Assembly: GCA_910587165.1 (NCBI GenBank)
Contig: CAJUKP010000001.1
Location: forward strand, 62,001 to 126,000
Direction: 5' to 3'
Length of the DNA: 64,000 nt
Origin: an uncultured Duncaniella sp.
GTDB taxonomy: Bacteria > Bacteroidota > Bacteroidia > Bacteroidales > Muribaculaceae
The position numbers and the translations under genes are program-made. Under the pieces are notes generated by a model. It saw only the letters and a list, made by a program, of their open reading frames with translations, did no database searches and was not told the origin of the DNA. This document shows, piece after piece, positions 15,505 through 24,930 of this stretch. Each line of letters begins with the position of its first letter. Within the stretch, counting starts at the first letter, position 1.

Positions 15505-18336
15505 ATGCCATCGGATTTTCTTTCAAAACTCAAGCCACGCACCGGTCGTCAGGATTCCGCACCTGCCATTGACCATACATTCGCAGGCAACTTCCACTTC
15601 AGGCTGATCCACGCCAACGGGACAGACTTCTCATTGATTTGCGAGGATAGCGAAGGGAAGGAGGTTTACCCCTCGTCACGCGACTATTCCGGACCAGCCG
15701 GCACCCTGCTCCGCTCCATCGAAGCCATCTACAGGAGCAACAACCGCTTCACCAATGTATGGGGCAGGCCGGACCGTACCGATGGCCGTGGCCCGGTATC
15801 GCTCAAAGAAAATCCTCACCTGCTCTTCCAGCTCATACGCTGCGAAAATGTCAAGGCTCCTGACAGATCCGATATGCGCATAAGCGACGAGAAGGCCACG
15901 GTGGAACTGTTTCTTACCCCATCCGCCGACGACCCGGAGACACTGTGTCCGGAATGGATCCTACGCACACCCGACGGCGAGGGATCGGTGCCATTCATGC
16001 CTGTCACAGACTCGTTTGTGCTGTCGGTCAACACACTGTATCCCATAGACTCACTCGGCGACAACTTCGACCAGCTCGAATTCTTTGTCTCCCCCATCAG
16101 CAAGGATATGCTCGAGCCCTACCTCTCGGTGCTCTATACCTATCTCGACAATTTCACCCTGCGCTACGGGAACTACACCGTGGTGACTGCCAACGAGGAG
16201 ACGGAACTAACCCCCACCCTGACATTCGAGAAGGTCGATCCCGACCAGTCGCTCCATCTCACCATCTCCCGCTCGCTCAAGGGATATGACCGGGAGTTCG
16301 TGGATCGTTTCGGCCTCACCTGCACCGCCTCGGTGGGTATGGAGGGGAGAATCACCCTGCGCCGTCTGCGCTCCACTGACACAGCCGAAGATATACGTTG
16401 TTTCAAGGATCTGCTCACACGTAGCGTCACATCGAAAAAAGATGTCCGCGAGGTCTACAACGATGACACCGGCTACTTCATACTCCCGGCCAAAGTGGCT
16501 GGACCGTTCCTGCTCCGCACACTGCCCACACTCATCAACGAATACACTCTGCTCGGCACCGACAAGCTCAAGGAATATAAGGTCACACCCGTGCGCCCGC
16601 GCCTCAGCATGAAGTTCCAGTCAGGAATCGACTTCCTGGAGGGAGATGCCACTATCGAGGTGGGCGACGAGACATTCTCGCTTGGAAAACTCTTCGAGCA
16701 ATATCGCCGTGACCGCTACCTCACGCTCAAGGACGGCACACGCGCTGTGCTTGACGACACCTACATGAAGCGCCTGCAACGCATCTTCGGCGACAAGCGC
16801 GATGCCGGAAAGAAAGTCAGGATAGGCTATCTGGATCTGCCCGAGATAGAAGACCTGCTCACGGTGAGGATAGACCCCGAGGTGTTCGCCCGCGAACGCA
16901 AAGTGTTCGAAGGGTTCAACGAACTGCCCTCACAGAGTCTGGAGATACCCAATCTCAACGCCACCCTGCGAGACTATCAGAAAGAGGGTGTGAAATGGAT
17001 AAAATATCTCCACGACAACAAACTCGGAGGCTGTCTGGCCGACGATATGGGTCTTGGAAAGACAATCCAGACCATAGCGATGCTCTCGCTCATATATCCC
17101 GGCGAGGAGAAACCGACACTCATCGTGATGCCGCGCAGCCTCCTGTTCAACTGGCAGAACGAGCTGCAGAGATTCAACCCTGCCATAAGCTCGTATATCT
17201 ACTATCAGGGCACACGCGACATAGACGAGGCAGTGAAACACAACGTGGTGATATCCACCTATGCGATGGTGAGAAACGACATCGAGAAATTTGACAAGAA
17301 GGAGTTCCACTATGTCATCCTCGATGAGTCGCAGAATATCAAGAACCTCGAGGCACAGGTGACACGCGCTGTCTTCCTCCTCAAGGCCGAGCATAGACTC
17401 GCGCTCTCCGGCACCCCCATCGAAAACAACCTCTCCGAACTCTACTCGCTGTTCCGTTTCCTCAATCCCGGAATGCTCGGCGACCTCGAGGACTTCAACC
17501 GCCGTTTTGCCGGCCCGATCCAGCGCGACGACGACAAGGAGGCCATGTCAGACCTCCGCCGCCGCATCTTCCCCTTCATGCTCCGCCGTGTCAAGAAGGA
17601 TGTGCTCAAGGAGCTTCCCGACCGCATCGAACAGACTCTCCAGGTGGAGATGGACAAGCCTCAAGCGGAATTCTACGAACAGCGCCGTTCGTTCTATCTC
17701 GACAAGATACGCAACGCCATCGCCACCGACGGCGTGCGCAAGAGCCAGTTTGTGATGTTCCAGGCCCTCACCGAGCTTAGGCGCATCGCATCGGTGCCCG
17801 AGAGCCTGTCGGACGGACGCATCAAGTCACCAAAGATCGAGCTGCTGGTGGAGAATCTCACCGAAGCTGTGGCCAACGGCCACAAATGTGTGGTGTTCTT
17901 CAACTACATAGCCGGTCTCGAGCTTGTGGGCGAGCGCCTGTCGGCCCACGGCATCGACTACGAGACCATGACCGGCGCCACCACCAACCGGCGCAAGGTG
18001 GTTGACCGTTTCAACAACGATGCCGACTGCAAGGTGTTTCTGATGACCCTGAAGACCGGTGGAGTCGGCCTCAACCTCACCGTGGCCGACACGGTGTTCA
18101 TCTTCGAGCCTTGGTGGAACAAGGCCGCGGAGGAACAGGCCATCAACCGTCTGCACCGTATAGGCCAGCAGGCCAAGGTTCACTCCTATTCCCTCATCAC
18201 GCTCAACACCATCGAGGAGAAAATCCGCAAACTCCAGGAACAGAAGGCCATGCTGTTCGAGGGACTCATCGGGGCCGATGCCTCATCATCCAAATTCCTC
18301 TCCGAAGAGGATATTAACTTCATATTCGGCAGATGA
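15505..18336 (+). CDS. SNF2-family DEAD/DEAH-like ATPase (Swi2/Snf2, HepA/RapA-like)
   Basis: Superfamily 2 ATPase of 943 residues that would translocate on double-stranded DNA to remodel bound proteins. The N-terminal half (1-460) is a long accessory region without a recognised fold. The ATPase starts near residue 490: LADDMGLGKTIQT (Walker A, about 513-523), DESQ (Walker B box near 607), SGTPIENN (motif III) and the C-terminal RecA lobe with LKTGGVGLNLTVADTV and HRIGQQAKV (motif VI, about 865-895). It overlaps the next gene by 4 bp (ATGA), so the two proteins are probably made in equal amounts and may act together. No nuclease or methylase domain is seen in it. Confidence 0.93.
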   Translation: MPSDFLSKLKPRTGRQDSAPAIDHTFAGNFHFRLIHANGTDFSLICEDSEGKEVYPSSRDYSGPAGTLLRSIEAIYRSNNRFTNVWGRPDRTDGRGPVSLKENPHLLFQLIRCENVKAPDRSDMRISDEKATVELFLTPSADDPETLCPEWILRTPDGEGSVPFMPVTDSFVLSVNTLYPIDSLGDNFDQLEFFVSPISKDMLEPYLSVLYTYLDNFTLRYGNYTVVTANEETELTPTLTFEKVDPDQSLHLTISRSLKGYDREFVDRFGLTCTASVGMEGRITLRRLRSTDTAEDIRCFKDLLTRSVTSKKDVREVYNDDTGYFILPAKVAGPFLLRTLPTLINEYTLLGTDKLKEYKVTPVRPRLSMKFQSGIDFLEGDATIEVGDETFSLGKLFEQYRRDRYLTLKDGTRAVLDDTYMKRLQRIFGDKRDAGKKVRIGYLDLPEIEDLLTVRIDPEVFARERKVFEGFNELPSQSLEIPNLNATLRDYQKEGVKWIKYLHDNKLGGCLADDMGLGKTIQTIAMLSLIYPGEEKPTLIVMPRSLLFNWQNELQRFNPAISSYIYYQGTRDIDEAVKHNVVISTYAMVRNDIEKFDKKEFHYVILDESQNIKNLEAQVTRAVFLLKAEHRLALSGTPIENNLSELYSLFRFLNPGMLGDLEDFNRRFAGPIQRDDDKEAMSDLRRRIFPFMLRRVKKDVLKELPDRIEQTLQVEMDKPQAEFYEQRRSFYLDKIRNAIATDGVRKSQFVMFQALTELRRIASVPESLSDGRIKSPKIELLVENLTEAVANGHKCVVFFNYIAGLELVGERLSAHGIDYETMTGATTNRRKVVDRFNNDADCKVFLMTLKTGGVGLNLTVADTVFIFEPWWNKAAEEQAINRLHRIGQQAKVHSYSLITLNTIEEKIRKLQEQKAMLFEGLIGADASSSKFLSEEDINFIFGR

Positions 18337-20168
18337 ACGAATTCAAGACCAAGCAGACCCTCACACTGCGCTCACGGGGGTCGGACATACAGGAGATGGC
18401 CGAGTTGCTCGAGGCCGACTACTCAAAGGAACAGATCAAAAGGATACTGGAGGCACTGTCCGTGCTCTTCAGCTCCTACAACATTGTCACAAGCACCAGG
18501 ATTCTGAGCGAGTATATCCCCGAGGTGATCAAAAAATTCACTACCACCAAGAAATCGGATCTCGCCCTCAGCGCGGCCATAATGATGGCCTCGGAGGAGT
18601 TTATGGCCGTGTATCTGAATATGCTTCCGCCGAAGGTGATAGATGTTTACCGCATGGTCTACAACAATATCTTCGTCTCCTTCCGGTCGGCCAAGGATAT
18701 ATTCGGCCGCGACATAGGCACGCGTAAGAAGGGATGGGGCTACTCCTACAACTCCGCCCCGATGGAACTTGAGACCGCCTTTTCCTTACTGAAAAGCGAG
18801 ACTCTCGGCTCATGGAGCTCGGCTGTCGACTATGTGGTGATGCCGCGCGCCGCCCGCAAGGCCATGGGGCATTATCTCCACCCGGCTGAACACCCGGTGG
18901 TGTCTGTGGCCACATATCCCCTCGGGACAGGTGAGAGGATCTACAGCACACAGCCCATCATGGAGCCGCTCTATCCAGTGTTGCACACACTCTACATCAA
19001 CGGCACACTCGAGATGGGCAAGACCAAAGTGACAGCCACCACCATCAAGCGCATATCACGGCAGGTGGTTATCACCGAGTTTTTCCCCGACGAGAAAGAC
19101 AAGAATTTCAAGAATCTCGCCGCCACGCTTGCCACGAGCCTTTTCTGCCTTAACGCCTCCAATTCGCTGACCGGACGCAAGCTCGTGCCCGACTCGCCCC
19201 AGAAGGTGGCGCGCAACATCGTGAGCTATATCCGCAATTCCTCCGAGGAGATTCTCAACTTCTTCTCAGGACTGCTGCTCTCGAAGACTTACCAGACCAT
19301 CTTCAATCACAGGAATTTCTCGACCCTGCTCAAGACATATTTCACCACGGTCTCCACTCTGGCCTGCGACAAGTGGCTCCTTGGCGAGAGCATCGAGAAC
19401 GCGTTGAGAAACAGTCCCGACTATCCCGACCTGTTTCTCATCATCAATCCAATGCAGTCGGTGAACTATTCCATCAACAACAACTGGACCGGAAAGTATA
19501 TCGCGCCATTCTCGATCATTCCACAGTTCACCGTGCCTCTGATCCAGCTCCTGACAGGCACACTCGCCGCTCTCGGACTTGTCGAGCTGGTCTACACCGA
19601 CGAACCCGACAACGCGGCCTCGCCTCTGGCCGGGATCAAGGCGGTGAAACTCACCGACCTTGGCAAATATGCGCTCGGCGTGACCGACGAATATGATTCG
19701 ACCATAAGCCGCGAAGGCCCTCTGTTCGAGTTTGACAGCGAGCGTCTGCTCATGCGCGCGATCGGCGACAACAACCCCTACGAGGGTATTCTCCGCAACT
19801 ATCTCGTGCCTGTAGGTGAGCACCGTTTCAAGGCCACTCCCGAGAGATTTCTCGAAGGATGCCGCACACCGCGCGAACTTGACAAGAAGATCAACAATTT
19901 CCGCCAGCTCGGCGGGGAATACCTGCCGGACAACTGGAAACACTTCATCGACGGCCTGCTCCGCAAGAGCGGTTGCCTGACACCGCCGGACCATCATTAC
20001 TACATATTCACTGTGGAGCCGGACGACACCGAACTGATCTCAGTCCTCACCACCGATCCCGAACTACGGTCGATGACGGTGTGTGCCGAAGGGTTCATGC
20101 TTCTCATCCGGGAAGACAGATACGATAAGTTCTGCGACCGGATGCGTAAGTTCGGCTATCTCGTGTGA
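18333..20168 (+). CDS. Unknown protein translationally coupled to the SNF2 ATPase
   Basis: Not recognised as a named family. The 611-residue soluble protein has no signal peptide or membrane segment. The N-terminal 100 residues are helical and charged, the middle (about 110-470) is mixed. The last 60 residues (FTVEPDDTELISVLTTDPEL ... DRYDKFCDRMRKFGYLV) resemble the C-terminal helicase-associated domain of XPB/Ssl2-like proteins; this is inferred by eye. The region around 395-450 (PLIQLLTGTLAALGLVELVY ... VKLTDLGKYAL) reads like winged-helix segments. Start overlaps the SNF2 stop (ATGA), so a joint complex is likely. A role in DNA transactions is an inference from context. Confidence 0.8.
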   Translation: MNEFKTKQTLTLRSRGSDIQEMAELLEADYSKEQIKRILEALSVLFSSYNIVTSTRILSEYIPEVIKKFTTTKKSDLALSAAIMMASEEFMAVYLNMLPPKVIDVYRMVYNNIFVSFRSAKDIFGRDIGTRKKGWGYSYNSAPMELETAFSLLKSETLGSWSSAVDYVVMPRAARKAMGHYLHPAEHPVVSVATYPLGTGERIYSTQPIMEPLYPVLHTLYINGTLEMGKTKVTATTIKRISRQVVITEFFPDEKDKNFKNLAATLATSLFCLNASNSLTGRKLVPDSPQKVARNIVSYIRNSSEEILNFFSGLLLSKTYQTIFNHRNFSTLLKTYFTTVSTLACDKWLLGESIENALRNSPDYPDLFLIINPMQSVNYSINNNWTGKYIAPFSIIPQFTVPLIQLLTGTLAALGLVELVYTDEPDNAASPLAGIKAVKLTDLGKYALGVTDEYDSTISREGPLFEFDSERLLMRAIGDNNPYEGILRNYLVPVGEHRFKATPERFLEGCRTPRELDKKINNFRQLGGEYLPDNWKHFIDGLLRKSGCLTPPDHHYYIFTVEPDDTELISVLTTDPELRSMTVCAEGFMLLIREDRYDKFCDRMRKFGYLV

Positions 20169-20226
20169 CCACCGCGCGCAACCATTGTGGCGCCGGAGAT
20201 GTTTCTATGAGAAAAACAGTTCTCCA

Positions 20227-20709
20227 ATGACAATCATAATAATCACCGTCCTACTTCTCGCGGTGGCCGCGGGACTCTCGTTCTTCAAGGGTTATCTTGC
20301 CCCCGTGGTAGCCTTTCTCGGCCTGTGTGTCACAGGTCTCTCCGGAAGCGTCGCCCCCTCGCCGGGGAGCTATATCTTCTGGGGGACAGCCATGATCATA
20401 GTGGTGTCGATAGGGCTTATGCTACCGCGCAGGATAGTAAGTTCAAGGCTCGGGATGCCATATATCTGTGGCGCCTCACTGGCCGGAATGCTGGTGGGAC
20501 TCGCTCTCGGCTCCCATGCCGCAATGGTGGCGGGTGCATTTGCCGGAGCTGTGCTCGGAGGCATAGCATTTGCAAAAACTCCGGCAGGAAAGGTGCTGGA
20601 ATTTCCAACTTCCAGATTTTTGAACTATCTTTGTGCCAAAGGTCTTCCGGCCGTGGTCACCATGAGCATAATCGGCACAGCGGTCGGAGTGCTATTGGAA
20701 ACAAGGTAA
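20227..20709 (+). CDS. Small multi-pass membrane protein
   Basis: 160 residues and almost wholly hydrophobic, with four or five likely membrane helices (about 2-20, 25-45, 50-68, 80-115, 135-156) rich in Gly and Ala. A longer frame opens upstream at 20083 inside the previous gene, but the ATG at 20227 begins a normal membrane protein and avoids the overlap. No family recognised. It lies 58 bp after the SNF2-partner gene and 13 bp before the DUF4919 gene. Confidence 0.75.
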   Translation: MTIIIITVLLLAVAAGLSFFKGYLAPVVAFLGLCVTGLSGSVAPSPGSYIFWGTAMIIVVSIGLMLPRRIVSSRLGMPYICGASLAGMLVGLALGSHAAMVAGAFAGAVLGGIAFAKTPAGKVLEFPTSRFLNYLCAKGLPAVVTMSIIGTAVGVLLETR

Positions 20710-20722
20710 AAAAGAAAAAACC

Positions 20723-21433
20723 ATGCAGCGATTCCTACTTTTCATCATACTCATCGCGGCATCCGTCACAGGTGCCGACGCACAGGTGCTCTCGCAACTG
20801 AAACGCGAGAAACCGGATATGGAACAGATCAAGCGCGAGACTCTCGACCGCACCTCCCCCTACTATTATCCGAGGCTCATGAAGGAATTCCTGCGCAACG
20901 ACACGGCCATGAAGATCGACAAATACCGCCGGCTCTACCTTGGCTACATTTTCCAGGAGGACTATGACCCCTACCGCTCGTCGGAACGGTCCATCAACTA
21001 TGCCGCCACACTTGCCAAGGCCAAGAATCTCACCCGTCAGGAATGTGACTCGGTGATAGTCTATGCCGAGGCCGCCCTGGCCGACAACCCCTTCAACATG
21101 GGGGAAATGGTGATGCTCATAAACGCACTGCGCGGAAAAGGGAAAACAAACCTTGCCAACATCTGGCAATACAAGCTCAACTATCTGCTGATGGCCATCG
21201 TCTCCACCGGCACAGGCGAGGATGAGGAGAACGCATGGTATGTGATCGAACCCCAGCATGAGTATGTGCTGCTCAACATGATGAACCACACGGTGGCCGA
21301 TCATGTGTTCTACGACCCTTCGTTTGAGTTCATTACGGTAAAGGATCCCTCGGGCAAGGATGCCGGCGGATATTATTTCAACATCGGCCCTCTGCTCGAA
21401 CAGTATTACCTGAAGCACCCCGACGAACTGTGA
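20723..21433 (+). CDS. DUF4919 family exported protein
   Basis: Exported protein of 236 residues typical of Bacteroidales DUF4919: signal peptide MQRFLLFIILIAASVTGADA, then a helical repeat-like region with YYYPRLMKEFLRNDTAMKI and YLGYIFQEDYDPY near residues 50-85. The family's function is not established. The stop overlaps the start of the GH3-like gene (TGATG arrangement), so they are co-translated. Confidence 0.88.
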   Translation: MQRFLLFIILIAASVTGADAQVLSQLKREKPDMEQIKRETLDRTSPYYYPRLMKEFLRNDTAMKIDKYRRLYLGYIFQEDYDPYRSSERSINYAATLAKAKNLTRQECDSVIVYAEAALADNPFNMGEMVMLINALRGKGKTNLANIWQYKLNYLLMAIVSTGTGEDEENAWYVIEPQHEYVLLNMMNHTVADHVFYDPSFEFITVKDPSGKDAGGYYFNIGPLLEQYYLKHPDEL

Positions 21434-22953
21434 TGATGGACTTCACTCCGTTAGTACGCCCCTGGTTCAGCCACCTGTCGGCCACAGCCTCAGGCTGGCG
21501 CGGCAACACAGGCGCGGTGCAGCGCCGTGTGCTCGCATCTCTCATCTCGCGCGGCAGGAAGACCCTCTGGGGCGAGACCCACGGTTTCGGAAACGTGGAC
21601 AGCTACGAAGACTTCATCCGTGCCATCCCCGACCCTGTGGCCTATCCAGAGATAAGGGGATTGGTGATGCGTATGGTCAACGGCGAAGCGGACATACTCT
21701 GGCCCGGTGTGACGAGGCGCTACGCGCAGTCGTCGGGAACTTCCGACGGCAAGAGCAAATATATCCCCGTCACCGACGCTTCCCTCCGGGAGTGCCACTA
21801 CCGCGGAGGCTCGCACGTGATCGCTTCATATCTCAGTCTCTACCCTGACAGCCGCCTCTTTGCCGGGAAAAGCTTCATTCTCGGAGGCAGTTTCGCCACC
21901 GAACTGACCACTCCACCGGGAGTAAGGGTGGGCGACCTGTCGGCCAATCTCATCGAGAAGATCAATCCGCTGGCCAATCTGATCCGCGTCCCCTCAAAGC
22001 AAGTGGCCCTGATGCCCGACTGGGAGCAAAAACTCCCGGCCCTCATAGAAGCATCCGTCAGATGTGACATCACCAACATATCGGGCGTACCGTCATGGTT
22101 TCTCACTGTGCTCAAAGGTGTGCTGGAGCATACCGGAGCATCGACCATCCACGATGTTTGGCCCAATCTCGAGGTGTTTTTCCATGGCGGCATCGCCATG
22201 GCCCCATACCGCAGCGAATATGCCCGCATCACCCGCCGTGAGAAGATGCGCTACATCAACTGCTACAACGCCTCGGAGGGGTTCTTCGGGGTGCAGGACA
22301 CGATCGGGAGCGAAACGATGCTTCTCCTGCTCGATGCCGGCACATTCTATGAGTTCCAACCCCTCGGTGGAGGCGATCCTGTGCCGGCATGGAAAGTGGA
22401 GGAGGGTGAGATCTACTCGCTCATCATCACTTCATGCAACGGTCTGTGGCGCTATCCCGTGGGCGACACGGTGAGGATAGAAAGCGTCGATCCGCTCCGT
22501 ATCTCCATTGCCGGACGCACCAAAAGTTTCATAAACGCATTCGGCGAGGAGCTTATGGTGGACAACGCCGACACCGCCATCACACGGGTGTGCGCCGAGA
22601 CTGGCGCTACAGTGGCCAACTATACCGCCGCCCCGGTATATGCCGAGGGAAACCGGCGCGGACGCCACGAATGGCTCATAGAGTTCAGCCGCGAACCCGC
22701 CTCGCTCGACGACTTCGCCGACAGGCTTGACAAGGCTCTGCAGAATGTCAACTCTGACTATGAGGCCAAACGTTCACACGGCATCTTTCTGGACCGTCTG
22801 ACCATAGTGAAAGGACGCCCGGGGGTGTTTGACGCGTGGCTCGCCTCAACCGGACGCCTCGGCGGACAGCGCAAGGTGCCACGCCTCTCCAACTCGCGCC
22901 ATCCTATGGACGAGATGCTACGCTTCAATTCCGTACAGACAACCTCCAATTAA
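21433..22953 (+). CDS. GH3 auxin-responsive-promoter family protein (acyl-adenylating)
   Basis: Member of the GH3 superfamily, 506 residues from the ATG at 21433; codons at 21430 (GTG) and 21436 (ATG) are alternative starts. Plant members conjugate amino acids to hormones through acyl-AMP intermediates; in Bacteroidetes the role is unknown. The ATP/AMP-binding motif is YAQSSGTSDGKSKYIP (about 95-112), with NASEGFFG near residue 280 and YRYPVGDTVRI-like LWRYPVGDTVRI near 340, both adenylate-forming signatures. The C-terminal lid has EELMVDNAD. It is translationally coupled to DUF4919 and 8 bp before alkaline phosphatase, so the three form an operon. Confidence 0.9.
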   Translation: MMDFTPLVRPWFSHLSATASGWRGNTGAVQRRVLASLISRGRKTLWGETHGFGNVDSYEDFIRAIPDPVAYPEIRGLVMRMVNGEADILWPGVTRRYAQSSGTSDGKSKYIPVTDASLRECHYRGGSHVIASYLSLYPDSRLFAGKSFILGGSFATELTTPPGVRVGDLSANLIEKINPLANLIRVPSKQVALMPDWEQKLPALIEASVRCDITNISGVPSWFLTVLKGVLEHTGASTIHDVWPNLEVFFHGGIAMAPYRSEYARITRREKMRYINCYNASEGFFGVQDTIGSETMLLLLDAGTFYEFQPLGGGDPVPAWKVEEGEIYSLIITSCNGLWRYPVGDTVRIESVDPLRISIAGRTKSFINAFGEELMVDNADTAITRVCAETGATVANYTAAPVYAEGNRRGRHEWLIEFSREPASLDDFADRLDKALQNVNSDYEAKRSHGIFLDRLTIVKGRPGVFDAWLASTGRLGGQRKVPRLSNSRHPMDEMLRFNSVQTTSN

Positions 22954-22961
22954 CATAAACC

Positions 22962-24344
22962 ATGAGAAAACGTTTTCTTTTACTGCTGCTCGCCATATCG
23001 GCAGCTGCCGTAGCGATGGCCGATACTCCCCGCTACATCTTCTATTTCATAGGCGACGGCATGGGTATGGGCCAGGTCATGGCTACCGAGGCCTACAACC
23101 GCACCGTGCTCGGCAACAACACTCCGATACTGATGATGCAGTTTCCCGTGGCATCACAGTCCACCACCTTCTCGGCATCATCGCCTGTCACCGACTCAGC
23201 CGCTGCCGGCACAGCCCTTGCCACAGGCAACAAGACCCGCAACGGGATGCTTGGCATGACCCCCGACAGTGTCCCGGTGAGGTCCATTGCCGCCGAACTT
23301 GCCGCGAAAGGCTACGGCATTGCGCTCGTGACGTCAGTTCCCATCGACGATGCCACACCCGGAGCATTCTACGCCCATGTGCCAAACCGCGGGATGTATT
23401 ACGAGATAGGACGCCAGGCCGCTGAGTCAGGCTATGATTTTCTGGCCGGCTCGAACCTCCGCGGCACAAAAGACAAGGAGGGAAAGCCAAACGATCTGCT
23501 CGACACCTTCGCAGCCAACGGCGTGGAGATTGTCCGCGGAATGGAACAGCTCGCCTCTGCCAAAAGCGACAGGATACTCCTGCTCAACCCCGAGGATATC
23601 ACTCTCGGACAGATCAGTTTCACCATCGACTCCGTGGCCGGTGCGCTCAATCTGCCCGATATGACCGAAGCTGCCATCAACCACATGAAGGCCCACAGAC
23701 CCGACCGTTTCTTCATGATGGTCGAGGGTGGAAACATAGACTACGGAGGCCATGCCAACGACGGCGGCACGATAATCAAGGAGACACTGAACTTCAACCA
23801 GGCCCTCCGCCATGCCTATGACTTCTATCTCGCACACCCTGACGAGACACTCATTGTCGTGACTGCCGACCATGAGACCGGAGGTCTGGGCCTCGGCAAC
23901 AATACCGTAGGCTATGATCTCCATCTCGGATATTACGACTATCAGAAGATGTCCAAAGACCGACTGGCCGACTACTGCCGCTCGGCGCGCAACAGCCGGC
24001 GGATATATGAGTGGGAGGATATGCAGGATTTCCTGTCGCGCAACCTCGGTTTCTGGGGCCCGGTGCCTGTCACTGACGAACAGACGGCGATGCTAAAGGA
24101 GGAGTTTGAGAAATGCTTCAAAGGCGAGGCTCCGACCGACAAGAAGACACTCTACAACTCGTTCAACACATTCACGGAGCTTGTCTATAAGGTGCTCGAC
24201 AATCTTACCGGTCTTGGATGGACCACCAACGGACATTCCGGAGGTCTCGTGCCGGTCTACGCCATCGGCAACGGTGCCGAACTTTTCACCCCGCTCACCG
24301 ATAACACCGCCATTCCCAAAAACATACGCAGGATCACCGAATGA
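22962..24344 (+). CDS. Alkaline phosphatase (PhoA family), exported
   Basis: Metal-dependent phosphomonoesterase of the alkaline phosphatase superfamily, 460 residues with an N-terminal signal peptide (MRKRFLLLLLAISAAAVAMA), so it acts in the periplasm or at the surface. The metal-binding start is FIGDGMGMGQ, the nucleophile is Ser79 in VTDSAAAGTALATG, further ligands lie in EGGNIDYGGHANDG (about 262-275) and TADHETGGLGLG (about 300-312), and a C-terminal metal-site His lies in NGHSGGLVPVY. The gene closes the DUF4919-GH3 operon and is followed by a strong terminator at 24356. A phosphate-starvation box was not identified. Confidence 0.94.
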   Translation: MRKRFLLLLLAISAAAVAMADTPRYIFYFIGDGMGMGQVMATEAYNRTVLGNNTPILMMQFPVASQSTTFSASSPVTDSAAAGTALATGNKTRNGMLGMTPDSVPVRSIAAELAAKGYGIALVTSVPIDDATPGAFYAHVPNRGMYYEIGRQAAESGYDFLAGSNLRGTKDKEGKPNDLLDTFAANGVEIVRGMEQLASAKSDRILLLNPEDITLGQISFTIDSVAGALNLPDMTEAAINHMKAHRPDRFFMMVEGGNIDYGGHANDGGTIIKETLNFNQALRHAYDFYLAHPDETLIVVTADHETGGLGLGNNTVGYDLHLGYYDYQKMSKDRLADYCRSARNSRRIYEWEDMQDFLSRNLGFWGPVPVTDEQTAMLKEEFEKCFKGEAPTDKKTLYNSFNTFTELVYKVLDNLTGLGWTTNGHSGGLVPVYAIGNGAELFTPLTDNTAIPKNIRRITE

Positions 24345-24355
24345 TCCCATCCGCG

Positions 24356-24384
24356 AGGGGCAACCAAAAGCTGCCCCTATTTTC
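24356..24384 (+). terminator. Intrinsic terminator after alkaline phosphatase
   Basis: Stem AGGGGCA / TGCCCCT (24356-24362 and 24372-24378) followed by ATTTTCATTT. It starts 12 bp after the stop codon. Confidence 0.85.
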
Positions 24385-24409
24385 ATTTCACATATTTTTA
24401 TATTCGAGG

Positions 24410-24639
24410 GGTGTCCGGCAGGACACCGATTTATAGTAACCGTGGTACACCGGAGGTGTGCCCGGATAGAGCAGATATAAGATGAAAGGCGTCTAGTTAG
24501 ACGCCGGTTATCGGCAAAATACCTGTCGTGATGATAACCGGTGTCCTGCCGGACACGATATTATCTTGCGATCTATCTCCGGGCTCCGCACAGCTCCGGT
24601 GTACCCGGCTACTACATAACCGACGTCCTGCCGGACGTC
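24410..24639. repeat. Multi-hairpin intergenic element with inverted repeat units
   Basis: Array of at least six short palindromes. GGTGTCC-GGCA-GGACACC lies at 24410-24427, GGTACACC-GGA-GGTGTGCC at 24444-24462, GGCGTCTA-GT-TAGACGCC at 24488-24505, GGTTATC / GATAACC at 24506-24539, GTGTCC-TGCC-GGACAC at 24541-24556 and GACGTCC-TGCC-GGACGTC at 24622-24639. The block near 24545-24639 is an imperfect inverted copy of the block near 24410-24480, with GGTACACCGGA shared. Stem changes are compensated on both sides. It may be a REP/BIME-like element or a structured RNA; no gene is present. Confidence 0.7.
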
Positions 24640-24676
24640 CGACGCCATACGTATATAAAGGATATTACCGTAGACA

Positions 24677-24777
24677 CAAAAAAATGAGGGGAGCTTCACA
24701 GCTGCCCTCATGCTTTAACCTAACTTTTTGTTGACTTTTTCTTTGTGATAGTAGCTATATGCCACTGACGCTAAATT
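24677..24777 (-). ncRNA. Candidate small RNA, about 100 nt, with possible 21-codon ORF
   Basis: A TATCTTTG -7 box (24783-24790, minus) is followed about 90-100 nt later by a perfect terminator hairpin with seven T. A 21-codon ORF (24715-24780, starting MNLASVAYSYYHKEKV) fits between them, but its ATG sits at the predicted transcription start, so it would be leaderless or unused. No -33 TTTG is visible. It is therefore a candidate small RNA or leaderless micro-protein. Confidence 0.45.
24684..24711 (-). terminator. Intrinsic terminator of a minus-strand small RNA
   Basis: Read on the minus strand, the stem ATGAGGG-CAGCT pairs with AGCT-CCCCTCAT across a GTGA loop and one mismatch. Seven T residues follow immediately (to 24677). 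On the plus strand the hairpin lacks a following T-run, so the direction is minus. Confidence 0.75.
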
Positions 24778-24782
24778 CATTG

Positions 24783-24790
24783 CAAAGATA
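24783..24790 (-). promoter_or_regulatory. Candidate -7 element (TATCTTTG) for the minus-strand small RNA
   Basis: Exact TAnnTTTG on the minus strand in a region with no large minus-strand gene downstream. The only downstream unit is the hairpin terminator at 24684-24711. Confidence 0.5.
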
Positions 24791-24930
24791 GTTATTATCC
24801 ATGAAACATTATATACGTTTATGGTTAAAATATGTAAAACTAAGCTAATATTATGTCAATTTGACAAAATGAGGGGTAAAATAAGTCTATTTTAAGTTAA
24901 TACAGTGTTTATGACCTATTTTTGCCAAAA

